DNA of 11,508 bases from Thermoplasmatota archaeon (GTDB lineage: Archaea > Thermoplasmatota > E2 > DHVEG-1), in the NCBI GenBank assembly GCA_018824925.1, contig JAHJFH010000046.1, positions 1 through 11,508 on the forward strand. Direction: 5' to 3'. Below are positions 5,680 to 11,508 of the stretch, in pieces (position 1 is the first letter of the stretch; the number at the start of each line of letters is the position of its first letter). The position numbers were made by a program, and so were the translations under genes. Below the pieces are notes generated by a model. It did not search any database. It was not told the DNA's origin and saw only the letters and a program-made list of their open reading frames with translations.

Positions 5680-7807
5680 AGGAAATTTTTGCACCAGCTG
5701 AAACTGGTTTATCGCTATATACTTTATTGGTTTTTGTTTGTAATGGTTTATTGTTGTAAACGGCTTGTTGTCTTGGGTCTATGGTTATGGTTATTTGTAG
5801 GAATTCATTAAAATCTAGTTCGGGGACGGGTTCTCGGGGGATTCCTTCGATATAGACTTCGGCACCAGGTTGGGAATTTTTTGGATTGAGAAGTGAGACG
5901 ATACCTGTCGCGTCGGTTGCGGCAAGTAGCATACCTTTTGATTCTATTCCCCGGATTTTTGCTGGTTTTAGATTCAGTATTACTACAATATGTTTTCCGG
6001 TGAGTTCCTCGGCAAGGTAATGGGGGCGCATTCCCGCAACTATCGTTCGTTTACCAAGGGGGCCGAGGTTGATTTCTATAACATAGAGTTTATCTGCGTT
6101 TGGATGTGGTTGGACATCCGTTATTTCAGCGACTCGAAGGTCTAATTTTCCAAATGGATCTTCTTGCATTATACATTCCTCCAATTCTAATTTTTTGAAG
6201 AGTGGGTTGGGTTTGTCTAATTTTGAGCCTACCTTTAGCGGTATTGTGGCGTCTTGCCAGCTTTGAATGTCTTTGGTGAAACCTAGTAGATGCCATATTT
6301 TTTTAGATGAAAAAGGGAGATAGGGAGTCATGGCAACAGCGAGTGCTTGTACTATTTGTAGACAGGTGTGAAGGACGGTGGCACAACGGTCTTTATCTTC
6401 TTTAACGAGTTGCCATGGTTGCATTTGATCAAAGTAGTAATTACCATATTGTGCGAGGGTCATGACGGATCGGAGACCTTTTTTGAAGTTGCAATGATTG
6501 AGGGCATCATGGACTTGGATGAGTGTTTGGCTGATTTTTGTGTGTGCTTCTTTGTCCATTTCGGTAAGTGCGTTTGGAGAGGGTATGATATTGAAGTTTT
6601 TGTGGGTGAAGGTTATGACACGGTGGATAAAGTTGCCGTAAGCACCTACAAGTTCATCATTATTTTTTGCGATAAAATCGGTCCATGTCCAGTTGGCGTC
6701 TTTGTTTTCAGGCATGTTGATGGAGAGGTAATAGCGGATAGCGTCGGGGTCATATTGTTTGAGGATGTCTGGTACCCAGATAGCAACACATCGGCTTTTT
6801 GAGAATTGTTCGCCGCTGAGGCAGAGGTATTCATTGGCGGGTATGTCGTAAGGTAGATTGAGGTGTTCATTGTATCCCATGAGTATAGCTGGCCATATTA
6901 TGGAGTGGAAGGGGATATTGTCTTTGGCTAGGAAATAATAATGTTTTGCGGTGGGGTTTTCCCACCATTCCTGCCATTTCTCAGGAGTATGGTTGTCCTG
7001 TGCCCATTGTTTGCTTGCTGAGAGGTAACCGATGACGGCATCAAACCAGACGTAGATGCGTTTTTGTTCATATCCAGGTATTGGTACTTTGACGCCCCAT
7101 TCGATATCTCGGGTGATGGCGCGGTCATGGAGCCCATTTTTTAGCCAATTATTGGTGAATTTGATGACATTTGATTTCCATTGTTTTTTGTCTTTTAGCC
7201 AGGTGAGAAGTTTTTTTTCAAATTTACTGAGAGTAAAAAAGAGGTGATTGGTGATTTGTTTTTCTGGGGTGCTTCCACAGAGTTTACAGCGTATTGCCAC
7301 AAGTTCAGTGGGGTCAAGTAGCTTCCCACAGGTGTCACATTGATCTCCTCGGGCATCCTCATCATGACAATGAGGACAGGTTCCTTCGATATAACGGTCG
7401 GGGAGAAATCGTTGGCAGGTTATACAGTAGTATTGTTCGATGCTTTTTTCATAGATATAATTTTTATTGTATAGCGTTGTAAATATTTCTTGGACGGTTG
7501 TGGTATGATTTTTGGTGGTTGTTCGGGTAAATAGATCAAAACTGATGCCAAACGCGCGCATGTTTTCAGTGTGTTCTTTATTGTAGCGGTCAACGATGGT
7601 TTGAGGCGTGGTTTTTTCTCGTTCAGCCGTGATGGTAATGGGTGTTCCGTGTTCATCACTTCCTGAGACCATGAGTACGTCGTTACCGATGAGACGGTGA
7701 AAACGAGCAAAAATGTCTGCAGGGAGATAACATCCTGCGATATGTCCGAGGTGTAATGACCCATTTGCATATGGCCACGCGACGCCGATAAATAGTTTCT
7801 TTGACAT
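5678..7807 (-). CDS. metG: Methionyl-tRNA synthetase with fused C-terminal tRNA-binding domain
   Basis: This 709-residue class I synthetase charges tRNA-Met, including the initiator. The Rossmann domain opens with FIGVAWPYANGSLHLGHIAG (HIGH box as HLGH, 19-22). The connective domain has four CxxC knuckles: CITC 128-131, CPHC 144-147, CDTC 157-160 and CKLC 174-177. This is a two-zinc type. The KMSKS loop reads EQFSKSRC (333-340), with Q where the first lysine is normal. An anticodon-binding helical domain follows. From about residue 549 there is a fused Trbp111/EMAPII-like OB fold (FGKLDLRVAEI, HPNADKLYV, IVAGMRPHY, NLKPAKIRGIESKGMLLAA), which in some archaea is a separate protein. The ATG at 7807 has no Shine-Dalgarno site. 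A TATA box about 34 bases upstream suggests a very short leader. purC follows in the same direction. Confidence 0.96.
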   Translation of the reverse strand: MSKKLFIGVAWPYANGSLHLGHIAGCYLPADIFARFHRLIGNDVLMVSGSDEHGTPITITAEREKTTPQTIVDRYNKEHTENMRAFGISFDLFTRTTTKNHTTTVQEIFTTLYNKNYIYEKSIEQYYCITCQRFLPDRYIEGTCPHCHDEDARGDQCDTCGKLLDPTELVAIRCKLCGSTPEKQITNHLFFTLSKFEKKLLTWLKDKKQWKSNVIKFTNNWLKNGLHDRAITRDIEWGVKVPIPGYEQKRIYVWFDAVIGYLSASKQWAQDNHTPEKWQEWWENPTAKHYYFLAKDNIPFHSIIWPAILMGYNEHLNLPYDIPANEYLCLSGEQFSKSRCVAIWVPDILKQYDPDAIRYYLSINMPENKDANWTWTDFIAKNNDELVGAYGNFIHRVITFTHKNFNIIPSPNALTEMDKEAHTKISQTLIQVHDALNHCNFKKGLRSVMTLAQYGNYYFDQMQPWQLVKEDKDRCATVLHTCLQIVQALAVAMTPYLPFSSKKIWHLLGFTKDIQSWQDATIPLKVGSKLDKPNPLFKKLELEECIMQEDPFGKLDLRVAEITDVQPHPNADKLYVIEINLGPLGKRTIVAGMRPHYLAEELTGKHIVVILNLKPAKIRGIESKGMLLAATDATGIVSLLNPKNSQPGAEVYIEGIPREPVPELDFNEFLQITITIDPRQQAVYNNKPLQTKTNKVYSDKPVSAGAKIS

Positions 7808-7836
7808 AAAAGTCTGACACTGAATATTAGCATAAC

Positions 7837-7846
7837 ATTTAAATAT
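7837..7846 (-). promoter_or_regulatory. TATA box of the metG-purC unit
   Basis: On the minus strand ATATTTAAAT is centred about 34 bases before the metG ATG. A start site about 26 bases downstream would fall near 7816, leaving a leader of roughly 8 bases. This agrees with the lack of a ribosome binding site. It is one of the best TATA matches in the window. Confidence 0.55.
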
Positions 7847-7892
7847 GACGCAAAGCTGTATAGTTTATACTCAATATTTCAGCTATTTGAAA

Positions 7893-8028
7893 AATGGCAC
7901 TTAATAAATAACTCTCTTCACTTTAAGAGGTTGACATGAATTTACCCTTCCAATCCCTTAATAGAGAACCAAAACGGTAGTGAAAATAAAAAACCTAGTG
8001 ACGTAGTCTGGTAAGAAGTGCTTTTTTT
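7893..8028 (+). ncRNA. Candidate small structured RNA or dnaG 5' leader ending in a T-run
   Basis: Nested complementary segments are visible. GCACTT (7897-7902) pairs with AAGTGC (8016-8021), directly followed by seven T (8022-8028). TTCACT (7917-7922) pairs with AGTGAA (7979-7984). Stacked on that, TTAAG-A-GG (7923-7930, one bulged A) pairs with CCCTTAA (7955-7961). Upstream, TTTATAC at 7864-7870 is a possible TATA box that would start RNA near 7893, just before the outermost stem. The T-run would then act as terminator or attenuator ahead of dnaG. I do not recognise the RNA. It is not a tRNA or 5S rRNA, and it is too short for SRP or RNase P RNA. Each stem is short, so chance pairing is a real possibility. 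Confidence 0.25.
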
Positions 8029-8055
8029 CTCAAACTTGTATTGAGTTACCATACT

Positions 8056-8061
8056 GAGGTG
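8056..8061 (+). promoter_or_regulatory. Ribosome binding site that sets the dnaG start
   Basis: GAGGTG lies six bases before the ATG at 8068. It supports this start over an in-frame TTG at 8041, which would add nine residues (MSYHTEVYI) not expected in the family. The A-rich AAAATAAAAAA at 7983-7993 could be a TATA box for this gene, giving a transcript start near 8014, but it is weak. Confidence 0.7.
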
Positions 8062-8067
8062 TATATA

Positions 8068-9297
8068 ATGGTTATCGATCCATCAACAACCAAATATTTG
8101 ATTAAGGCCCACATTAAGGCCGATGGCATTATTGAAAAATCTGATGTCGTTGGCGCGATATTTGGCCAAACAGAAGGATTACTTGGTGATGAATTAGATC
8201 TTCGAGAACTGCAACGATCCGCTCGTGTTGGCCGAATAGAAGTTGAACTAGAATCAAAAAATGGGAAAAGCGAAGGTACTATCACACTTCCTACATCCTT
8301 AGATAGGGTTGAAACGGTAATTCTTGCTGCAGCGTTTGAAAGCATTGACCGTGTTGGACCCTGTAAAGCAAAAATAAATGTGGAAGAAGTTGAGGATGTT
8401 CGTGTTTCCCGGCGTAAACAGGTAATTGAACGAGCCAAGTCTTTGCTGAATCAGGTTATGGAAAAAAGCAAGATGGATGGTGAAACCATCGCCGATAATG
8501 TTCGACAGGCGGTACAGGTTGAGGAAATCACCTCCTATGGTTCAGATCATTGCCCCGCAGGACCACACATTGAACAAAGTGATGCCATCATAATCGTAGA
8601 AGGACGACGTGATGTACTAAATCTTCTAAAATATGGTATTAAAAATGTGATTGCTGTTGGTGGGACAAATGTACCAAAGACTGTCGCGGATTTAACCAGA
8701 GAAAAGATTACCACTGTTTTTGTCGATGGTGACCGTGGTGGAGAACTCATATTACGGGAGCTTTTGCAGGTGGCGGATGTTGATTTCATTGCTCGTGCAC
8801 CACAAACCCGTGAGGTTGAGGAAATTCCACAAAAATTGATTATGAAATCTTTGAAAAATAAGATACCCCGGGAACAATTTATGGACATGTTTAACATTAA
8901 ACTTGAGGACAGCAGTAAAGACGAGGAAAATAAGAACCAAAAATCGAAAAAAGAATTTTTTTCTAAAGGAAAACGAAAAAAGCCTGAGGAGGAAAAAGAG
9001 GATGTTGATCGAGAGGATATCTATAAACAAATCCTTTCCGACATTTCTGGTTCTTTAAAAGCAGTGTTACTTGATGAAAATGTTAAAGAAATCGAAAAAA
9101 TCCCGGTGCGCGAACTCACTGATGAAATCAAAAAAGGTGATAATGTATTCGCGATTGTTTTCGATGGAATTATCACTCAACGATTGCTGGATATTGCAAA
9201 TAATAAAAATGTGAAAGAAATCGTAGGTATTAAACTTGGAAATGTTGGGAAAATGCCGAAATCAGTCAAGGTTCTTACAAAAGCTGATTTCTCATAA
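8068..9297 (+). CDS. dnaG: Archaeal DnaG-type Toprim protein (primase / exosome subunit)
   Basis: This 409-residue protein has an archaeal DnaG N-terminus, TTKYLIKAHIKADGIIEKSD, then VVGAIFGQTEGLLGDELDLR. The Toprim domain lies near 170-245, with the catalytic glutamate in IIVEGRRDV (E178) and the DxD pair in VFVDGDRGG (D220, D222). The adjoining segment VDFIARAPQTREVEEIPQK is well conserved in the family. A very charged, low-complexity linker (about 281-315, rich in K and E) leads to a C-terminal domain ending near VGKMPKSVKVLTKADFS. Archaeal DnaG makes short primers in vitro. It is also a stable subunit of the RNA-degrading exosome, where it helps bind poly(A). Its length is usual for archaea, shorter than bacterial DnaG and without the zinc-binding and helicase-binding domains. 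It appears to be transcribed alone and is followed by a T-rich tract. Confidence 0.96.
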   Translation: MVIDPSTTKYLIKAHIKADGIIEKSDVVGAIFGQTEGLLGDELDLRELQRSARVGRIEVELESKNGKSEGTITLPTSLDRVETVILAAAFESIDRVGPCKAKINVEEVEDVRVSRRKQVIERAKSLLNQVMEKSKMDGETIADNVRQAVQVEEITSYGSDHCPAGPHIEQSDAIIIVEGRRDVLNLLKYGIKNVIAVGGTNVPKTVADLTREKITTVFVDGDRGGELILRELLQVADVDFIARAPQTREVEEIPQKLIMKSLKNKIPREQFMDMFNIKLEDSSKDEENKNQKSKKEFFSKGKRKKPEEEKEDVDREDIYKQILSDISGSLKAVLLDENVKEIEKIPVRELTDEIKKGDNVFAIVFDGIITQRLLDIANNKNVKEIVGIKLGNVGKMPKSVKVLTKADFS

Positions 9298-9340
9298 TCC
9301 TTTTTTATTTCTTTATCTAAATTTATTTAATTTTTGGGCT
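9298..9340 (+). terminator. T-rich terminator tract after dnaG
   Basis: Directly after the dnaG stop the sequence is strongly T-rich (CCTTTTTTATTTCTTTAT and later TTTATTTAATTTTTGGG) with no hairpin. This fits an archaeal intrinsic terminator. A new promoter follows at once. Confidence 0.5.
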
Positions 9341-9350
9341 GTATATAAAC
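9341..9350 (+). promoter_or_regulatory. TATA box of the UPF0058 gene
   Basis: GTATATAAAC is a good archaeal TATA match. A transcript start near 9371 would leave a leader of about 38 bases. That leader carries GGTGGG (9395-9400), a ribosome binding site eight bases before the ATG at 9409. Confidence 0.55.
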
Positions 9351-9408
9351 ATATCTTAACAAATTATAAAAACACAATATAGTATTTCGAAGATGGTGGG
9401 CAGTATAC

Positions 9409-9717
9409 ATGCAGAAGGATGAACTTATTCAGCTTCACACTTTTTTATATCAGATGCGAACAGTTATTGAACAAATCTGTAACAACAATGGATGTAACTG
9501 TCATCATTACGAGAAACTTGAAATCACTCCGTATCAGATCCATAAGTCAAAACGTGAACACACCCTAGCAGTATTTACCCTCAGCAAAGACATCGCTGAG
9601 GTGCTATCTGAAAACCACAATGATAGCGGACTTGATAAAATCATGGGACGTTTAGATCAAATGGCTCATCGGTTCATGACTGAAAAAGAAAAAGAGCTAA
9701 TACGTCTGCAACCATAA
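9409..9717 (+). CDS. UPF0058 family protein
   Basis: This 102-residue protein matches the small archaeal UPF0058 family. It has the N-terminal helix MQKDELIQLHTFLYQMRTVI, then YEKLEITPYQIHKSKREHTLAVFTLSKDIAEVL, in which the IHKSKxEHxxAxFxL pattern is diagnostic. The C-terminal half is helical and charged. The biochemical function of the family is not known to me. A cysteine/histidine cluster (C24, C29, C31, H32, H33 within ICNNNGCNCHHY) looks able to bind a metal. It lies in a stretch I remember as acidic rather than Cys-rich in other members. The gene has its own TATA box and Shine-Dalgarno site. Its last 21 bases overlap the 3' end of the convergent acetyltransferase gene. Confidence 0.85.
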   Translation: MQKDELIQLHTFLYQMRTVIEQICNNNGCNCHHYEKLEITPYQIHKSKREHTLAVFTLSKDIAEVLSENHNDSGLDKIMGRLDQMAHRFMTEKEKELIRLQP

Positions 9718-10143
9718 CTGCATAATATATGCATCTTCACCATTTTGATAAAAAGAAGGCACCTGTTCTTTAATCGTGAACCCTAATTTATTATAAAAGG
9801 AAATGGCAGGGATATTAGAGGTCTGTACTTCTAACTCAATCCGATGGATCTGAAGACCGATTTGGTTGGTAAGAAATCGATTAAGTAACTCCGTTGCAAC
9901 ACGGTTTCGTCGAAACTGTTTATCAACACCCAGCATTAATATACGCATCACTCCTACCTCGGTTTTTATCCCAATAATATATCCAATGATTCGTTGTCCA
10001 AACTTTGCTAATAAAAAACTATCTGGTGTGGTTTCATATAACTGTGTAAATAATAATGGACTATATCGTTCAGGAAGGGTTTCATACACAAGTTTTGTTA
10101 ATGATATCAAATCATGTGGTTCAACTTTGGTAATAGCATGCAC
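9697..10143 (-). CDS. GNAT family N-acetyltransferase (RimI-like)
   Basis: This 148-residue single-domain protein has the GNAT fold. Strand beta4 and the acetyl-CoA pyrophosphate loop are MRILMLGVDKQFRRNRVATELL, in which the usual R/Q-x-x-G-x-G/A loop appears as RRNRVA with an asparagine in place of glycine. Motif B follows in HRIELEVQTSNIPAISFYNKLGF, close to RimI-type protein N-terminal acetyltransferases. The C-terminus has SFYQNGEDAYIMQLWL, and the YxNGEDAYxM pattern is also RimI/Naa10-like. Acetylation of protein N-termini is likely but the substrate is not proven. The only usable start is GTG at 10143-10141, with no ATG upstream before an in-frame stop at 10179-10177. It has no convincing ribosome binding site. 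The gene is divergent from thi4. Confidence 0.87.
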   Translation of the reverse strand: MHAITKVEPHDLISLTKLVYETLPERYSPLLFTQLYETTPDSFLLAKFGQRIIGYIIGIKTEVGVMRILMLGVDKQFRRNRVATELLNRFLTNQIGLQIHRIELEVQTSNIPAISFYNKLGFTIKEQVPSFYQNGEDAYIMQLWLQTY

Positions 10144-10167
10144 AAAAAAACCACTAGTTGTGAGGGG

Positions 10168-10173
10168 TTTAAA
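10168..10173. promoter_or_regulatory. Palindromic TTTAAA, possible shared TATA core of divergent acetyltransferase and thi4 genes
   Basis: TTTAAA is its own reverse complement. Its centre (10170.5) lies about 27 bases from the thi4 ATG at 10197 and about 27 bases from the acetyltransferase GTG at 10143. Both distances equal the usual TATA-to-start-site spacing in archaea, and neither gene has a Shine-Dalgarno site. One element could therefore drive two leaderless transcripts in opposite directions. The flank on the thi4 side (TGAGGGG, upstream when read plus) is purine-rich. The other flank is less so. Confidence 0.45.
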
Positions 10174-10196
10174 GTCTTAGCGGTATCTTTAAGAAT

Positions 10197-11006
10197 ATGA
10201 GGAGAATTACCCGTCAAAAAAGGGGTGTTGGTATTTCCTTAGATGATGTTGTTGTAACCCAAACTATATTCCGCCGATTTGCTCACGAATTCCAAAACCA
10301 TTTTGATGTTGATGTTGCTATCGCTGGCGCTGGTCCGGCAGGATTAACAGCAGCCCGATATCTTGCTGCTGCAGGAAAAAAAGTCGTAATATTCGAACGA
10401 CGATTATCCATCGGTGGTGGTATTTGGGGTGGTGGCATGACCTTCCCAGTATTAGTCGTTCAAGAACAATCAAAACATATCCTCAAAGAAGTGGGTATTC
10501 ATTTAATCGATGAAAAAGAGGGGTATTATAGTGCTGATTCCATCGAGGTTGCCTCAAAACTATGTGCTGCCACGATCGATGCGGGGGTACGTATTTTCAA
10601 TACCATATCTGTTGAGGATGTATTATTATCCGGAAATCGGGTGAACGGGTTTGTAATTAATTGGAGTGCTGTTGAGATTGCCAACTTGCATGTGGATCCG
10701 TTATCTATTCGAGCAAAATATTGCATTGATGCAACAGGTCACGCAGCGGAAATCTGTCATATAGTCCGCAATAAGGTAGGACGGTTGAATACCAAAAGTG
10801 GTGACATTGAAAAAGAGCGTTCTATGTGTGCTGATCTTGGGGAAAAAACCGTTGTTGAAAACACTAAGGAAGTCTATCCGGGATTACTGATCGTGGGTAT
10901 GGGAGCAAATGCAGTATTTGGATCTCCTCGAATGGGACCTGTTTTTGGTGGAATGTTCTTATCAGGAAAAAAGGCTGCTGATATTATTTTAAAGCAATTG
11001 AAATAG
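10197..11006 (+). CDS. thi4: Thiamin thiazole synthase Thi4, sulfide-dependent (His) type
   Basis: This 269-residue enzyme builds the ADP-thiazole precursor of thiamin from NAD and glycine. The dinucleotide fold is VDVAIAGAGPAGLTAARYLA (GAGPAG 44-49), followed by E67-R68 and SIGGGIWGGGMTFP (71-84). The C-terminal motif is GSPRMGPVFGGM (242-253). Yeast Thi4 sacrifices an active-site cysteine as sulfur donor. Here the matching segment reads IANLHVDPLS with H165, as in methanogen enzymes that use free sulfide with iron and turn over repeatedly. The protein should therefore be a true catalyst in an anoxic, sulfide-containing cell. The N-terminus MRRITRQKRG is basic and a little longer than needed, but no later in-frame start precedes the conserved DVVVTQTI. 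There is no leader, so no TPP riboswitch. The gene is divergent from the acetyltransferase. Confidence 0.95.
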   Translation: MRRITRQKRGVGISLDDVVVTQTIFRRFAHEFQNHFDVDVAIAGAGPAGLTAARYLAAAGKKVVIFERRLSIGGGIWGGGMTFPVLVVQEQSKHILKEVGIHLIDEKEGYYSADSIEVASKLCAATIDAGVRIFNTISVEDVLLSGNRVNGFVINWSAVEIANLHVDPLSIRAKYCIDATGHAAEICHIVRNKVGRLNTKSGDIEKERSMCADLGEKTVVENTKEVYPGLLIVGMGANAVFGSPRMGPVFGGMFLSGKKAADIILKQLK

Positions 11007-11054
11007 ATTTGATGCCGCTTGTTTATTTTCCGATACAGTATTTTTCCACGGTAG

Positions 11055-11123
11055 CTATTTAAAGGTACAATGGTAGAATGTATCATGGTTGAGACGGTAT
11101 TGGATTAAGTACATAGAAAGGAG
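11055..11123 (+). promoter_or_regulatory. Promoter and leader of the last gene: TATA box, mini-ORF, Shine-Dalgarno
   Basis: CTATTTAAAG at 11055-11064 is a good TATA box. The expected transcript start, near 11086, falls on an ATG at 11085 that opens a seven-codon frame (MVETVLD, stop TAA 11106-11108). AAAGGAG at 11117-11123 then forms a strong ribosome binding site. The expected ATG or GTG for the next gene is missing at the right spacing. Confidence 0.4.
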
Positions 11124-11134
11124 AGTGGGTTTCT

Positions 11135-11508
11135 ATAGAAATTTCTGAGGTATCAAATTTATTAGCTCAGTTTTCTGTTCAAAAGTTGCTTGAGGGAGAT
11201 GTATCGTTATTGCTTTCATTACTGTATTTGGTTATTTCCCTAGCAATATATTCAATTCTGATTTGGTATTTTTATCGATTTATTGCTCAACGAGATTGTT
11301 TTTGTATTAAACAAAACGCTCATCCCTATCTTAAAGGGTGTTTAGATTATTTTATGATATTTCCATTTGTTGCAACCCTTTTTTTCACGGGATTTGCATT
11401 AATTTTGATTTTTTTAACAAAAAATTATGAGATACCTGAATTACTCGCGACATCATTTGCATTAGTCGTTGCAATTCGCTTAACCGCCTATTATAACGAG
11501 GATTTGTC
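11135..11508 (+). CDS. Multi-pass membrane protein, unknown function (C-terminus beyond the window)
   Basis: An open frame runs from the in-frame stop TAG at 11114-11116 to the window end and is clearly coding. The product begins near EISEVSNLLAQFSVQKLLEG. It has three hydrophobic segments: about residues 24-45 (LLLSLLYLVISLAIYSILIW), 72-94 (MIFPFVATLFFTGFALILIF) and 102-117 (LLATSFALVVAI). Between the first and second are polar, positively charged residues (YRFIAQRDCFCIKQNAHPYLKG). It ends in the window with RLTAYYNEDL. I recognise it only as resembling a conserved archaeal integral membrane protein of unknown role. The start is uncertain. The strong AAAGGAG site is followed after 11 bases by ATA (11135), and the first standard start is TTG at 11186, which has no ribosome binding site. 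The coordinate given assumes the ATA. An assembly error is possible. Confidence 0.7.
   Translation, partial: MEISEVSNLLAQFSVQKLLEGDVSLLLSLLYLVISLAIYSILIWYFYRFIAQRDCFCIKQNAHPYLKGCLDYFMIFPFVATLFFTGFALILIFLTKNYEIPELLATSFALVVAIRLTAYYNEDL

Noticed and set aside
6368..6802. 144-codon open frame on the plus strand inside metG
   Set aside because: It is antisense to conserved MetRS sequence, has no recognisable domain or ribosome binding site, and is explained by codon bias of the real gene.
8041..8067. TTG start for dnaG
   Set aside because: The ATG at 8068 has GAGGTG at ideal spacing, and the family N-terminus begins right after it.
7808..8067. tRNA, 5S, SRP or RNase P RNA gene in the metG/dnaG gap
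   Set aside because: No tRNA cloverleaf or T-loop motif, no 5S conserved core, and the space is too short for SRP or RNase P RNA. Only a weak novel structure remains as a candidate.
10144..10196. TPP riboswitch in front of thi4
   Set aside because: The whole divergent gap is 53 bases and the predicted transcript starts at the ATG, so there is no room for the aptamer, and no THI-box CUGAGA is present.
1..11508. CRISPR array, insertion sequence, integrase or defence island
   Set aside because: No direct repeats with spacers, terminal inverted repeats, transposase/integrase motifs or defence-type proteins were seen. Gene content is core.

Overview
The window is a gene-dense, AT-rich archaeal chromosome segment. 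Archaeal affiliation rests on a DnaG-type Toprim primase of the archaeal exosome-associated form, translation factor aIF1A, RIO1 kinase, a KH-domain protein of the Dim2/Pno1 type, a UPF0058 protein, an MCM-related AAA+ ATPase and a Thi4 thiazole synthase. Candidate TATA boxes 25-35 bases ahead of several start codons agree with this. The gene set looks euryarchaeal in the broad sense. I cannot fix the order from sequence reading alone. I see no mobile element, CRISPR array, integrase, tRNA or rRNA, so this is mostly core genome.

Layout: (1) 1-152, minus strand: the N-terminal part of a CheY-like receiver protein that runs off the left edge. (2) 258-4752, plus strand: an HD-domain phosphohydrolase, then a tightly packed run aIF1A - RIO1 - KH protein (overlaps of 11 and 4 bases), then after 77 bases the MCM-like ATPase and, 10 bases later, NAD synthetase. 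(3) 4769-7807, minus strand: metG followed by purC (15-base gap), converging on nadE. (4) 7808-8067: a divergent intergenic region with the metG promoter and a possible small structured RNA or leader that ends in a T-run ahead of dnaG. (5) 8068-9717, plus: dnaG, then a UPF0058 gene with its own TATA box and Shine-Dalgarno site. (6) 9697-10143, minus: a GNAT acetyltransferase whose 3' end overlaps UPF0058 by 21 bases. (7) 10197-11006, plus: thi4, divergent from the acetyltransferase. (8) 11135 to the right edge, plus: a multi-pass membrane protein, cut by the window end, with no normal start codon in sight.

Functionally, aIF1A acts in translation initiation, and RIO1 and the KH protein act in late small-subunit maturation. 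The MCM-like ATPase placed directly behind them is the least understood protein here. The rest are housekeeping enzymes: NAD synthesis, purine synthesis, Met-tRNA charging, primase/exosome, thiamin thiazole synthesis.

The start regions follow a pattern. Genes that open a transcription unit (HD protein, aIF1A, metG, acetyltransferase, thi4) lack a Shine-Dalgarno site and have a TATA-like box about 25-35 bases before the start codon, so they are probably leaderless. The other genes (RIO1, MCM-like, nadE, purC, dnaG, UPF0058) have clear purine-rich ribosome binding sites. The most interesting points are the single palindromic TTTAAA midway between the divergent acetyltransferase and thi4 starts, the HhH/MCM-like ATPase, the altered KMSKS loop of MetRS, the candidate RNA before dnaG, and the ATA-start puzzle of the last gene. 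No wholly new multi-gene system could be demonstrated.
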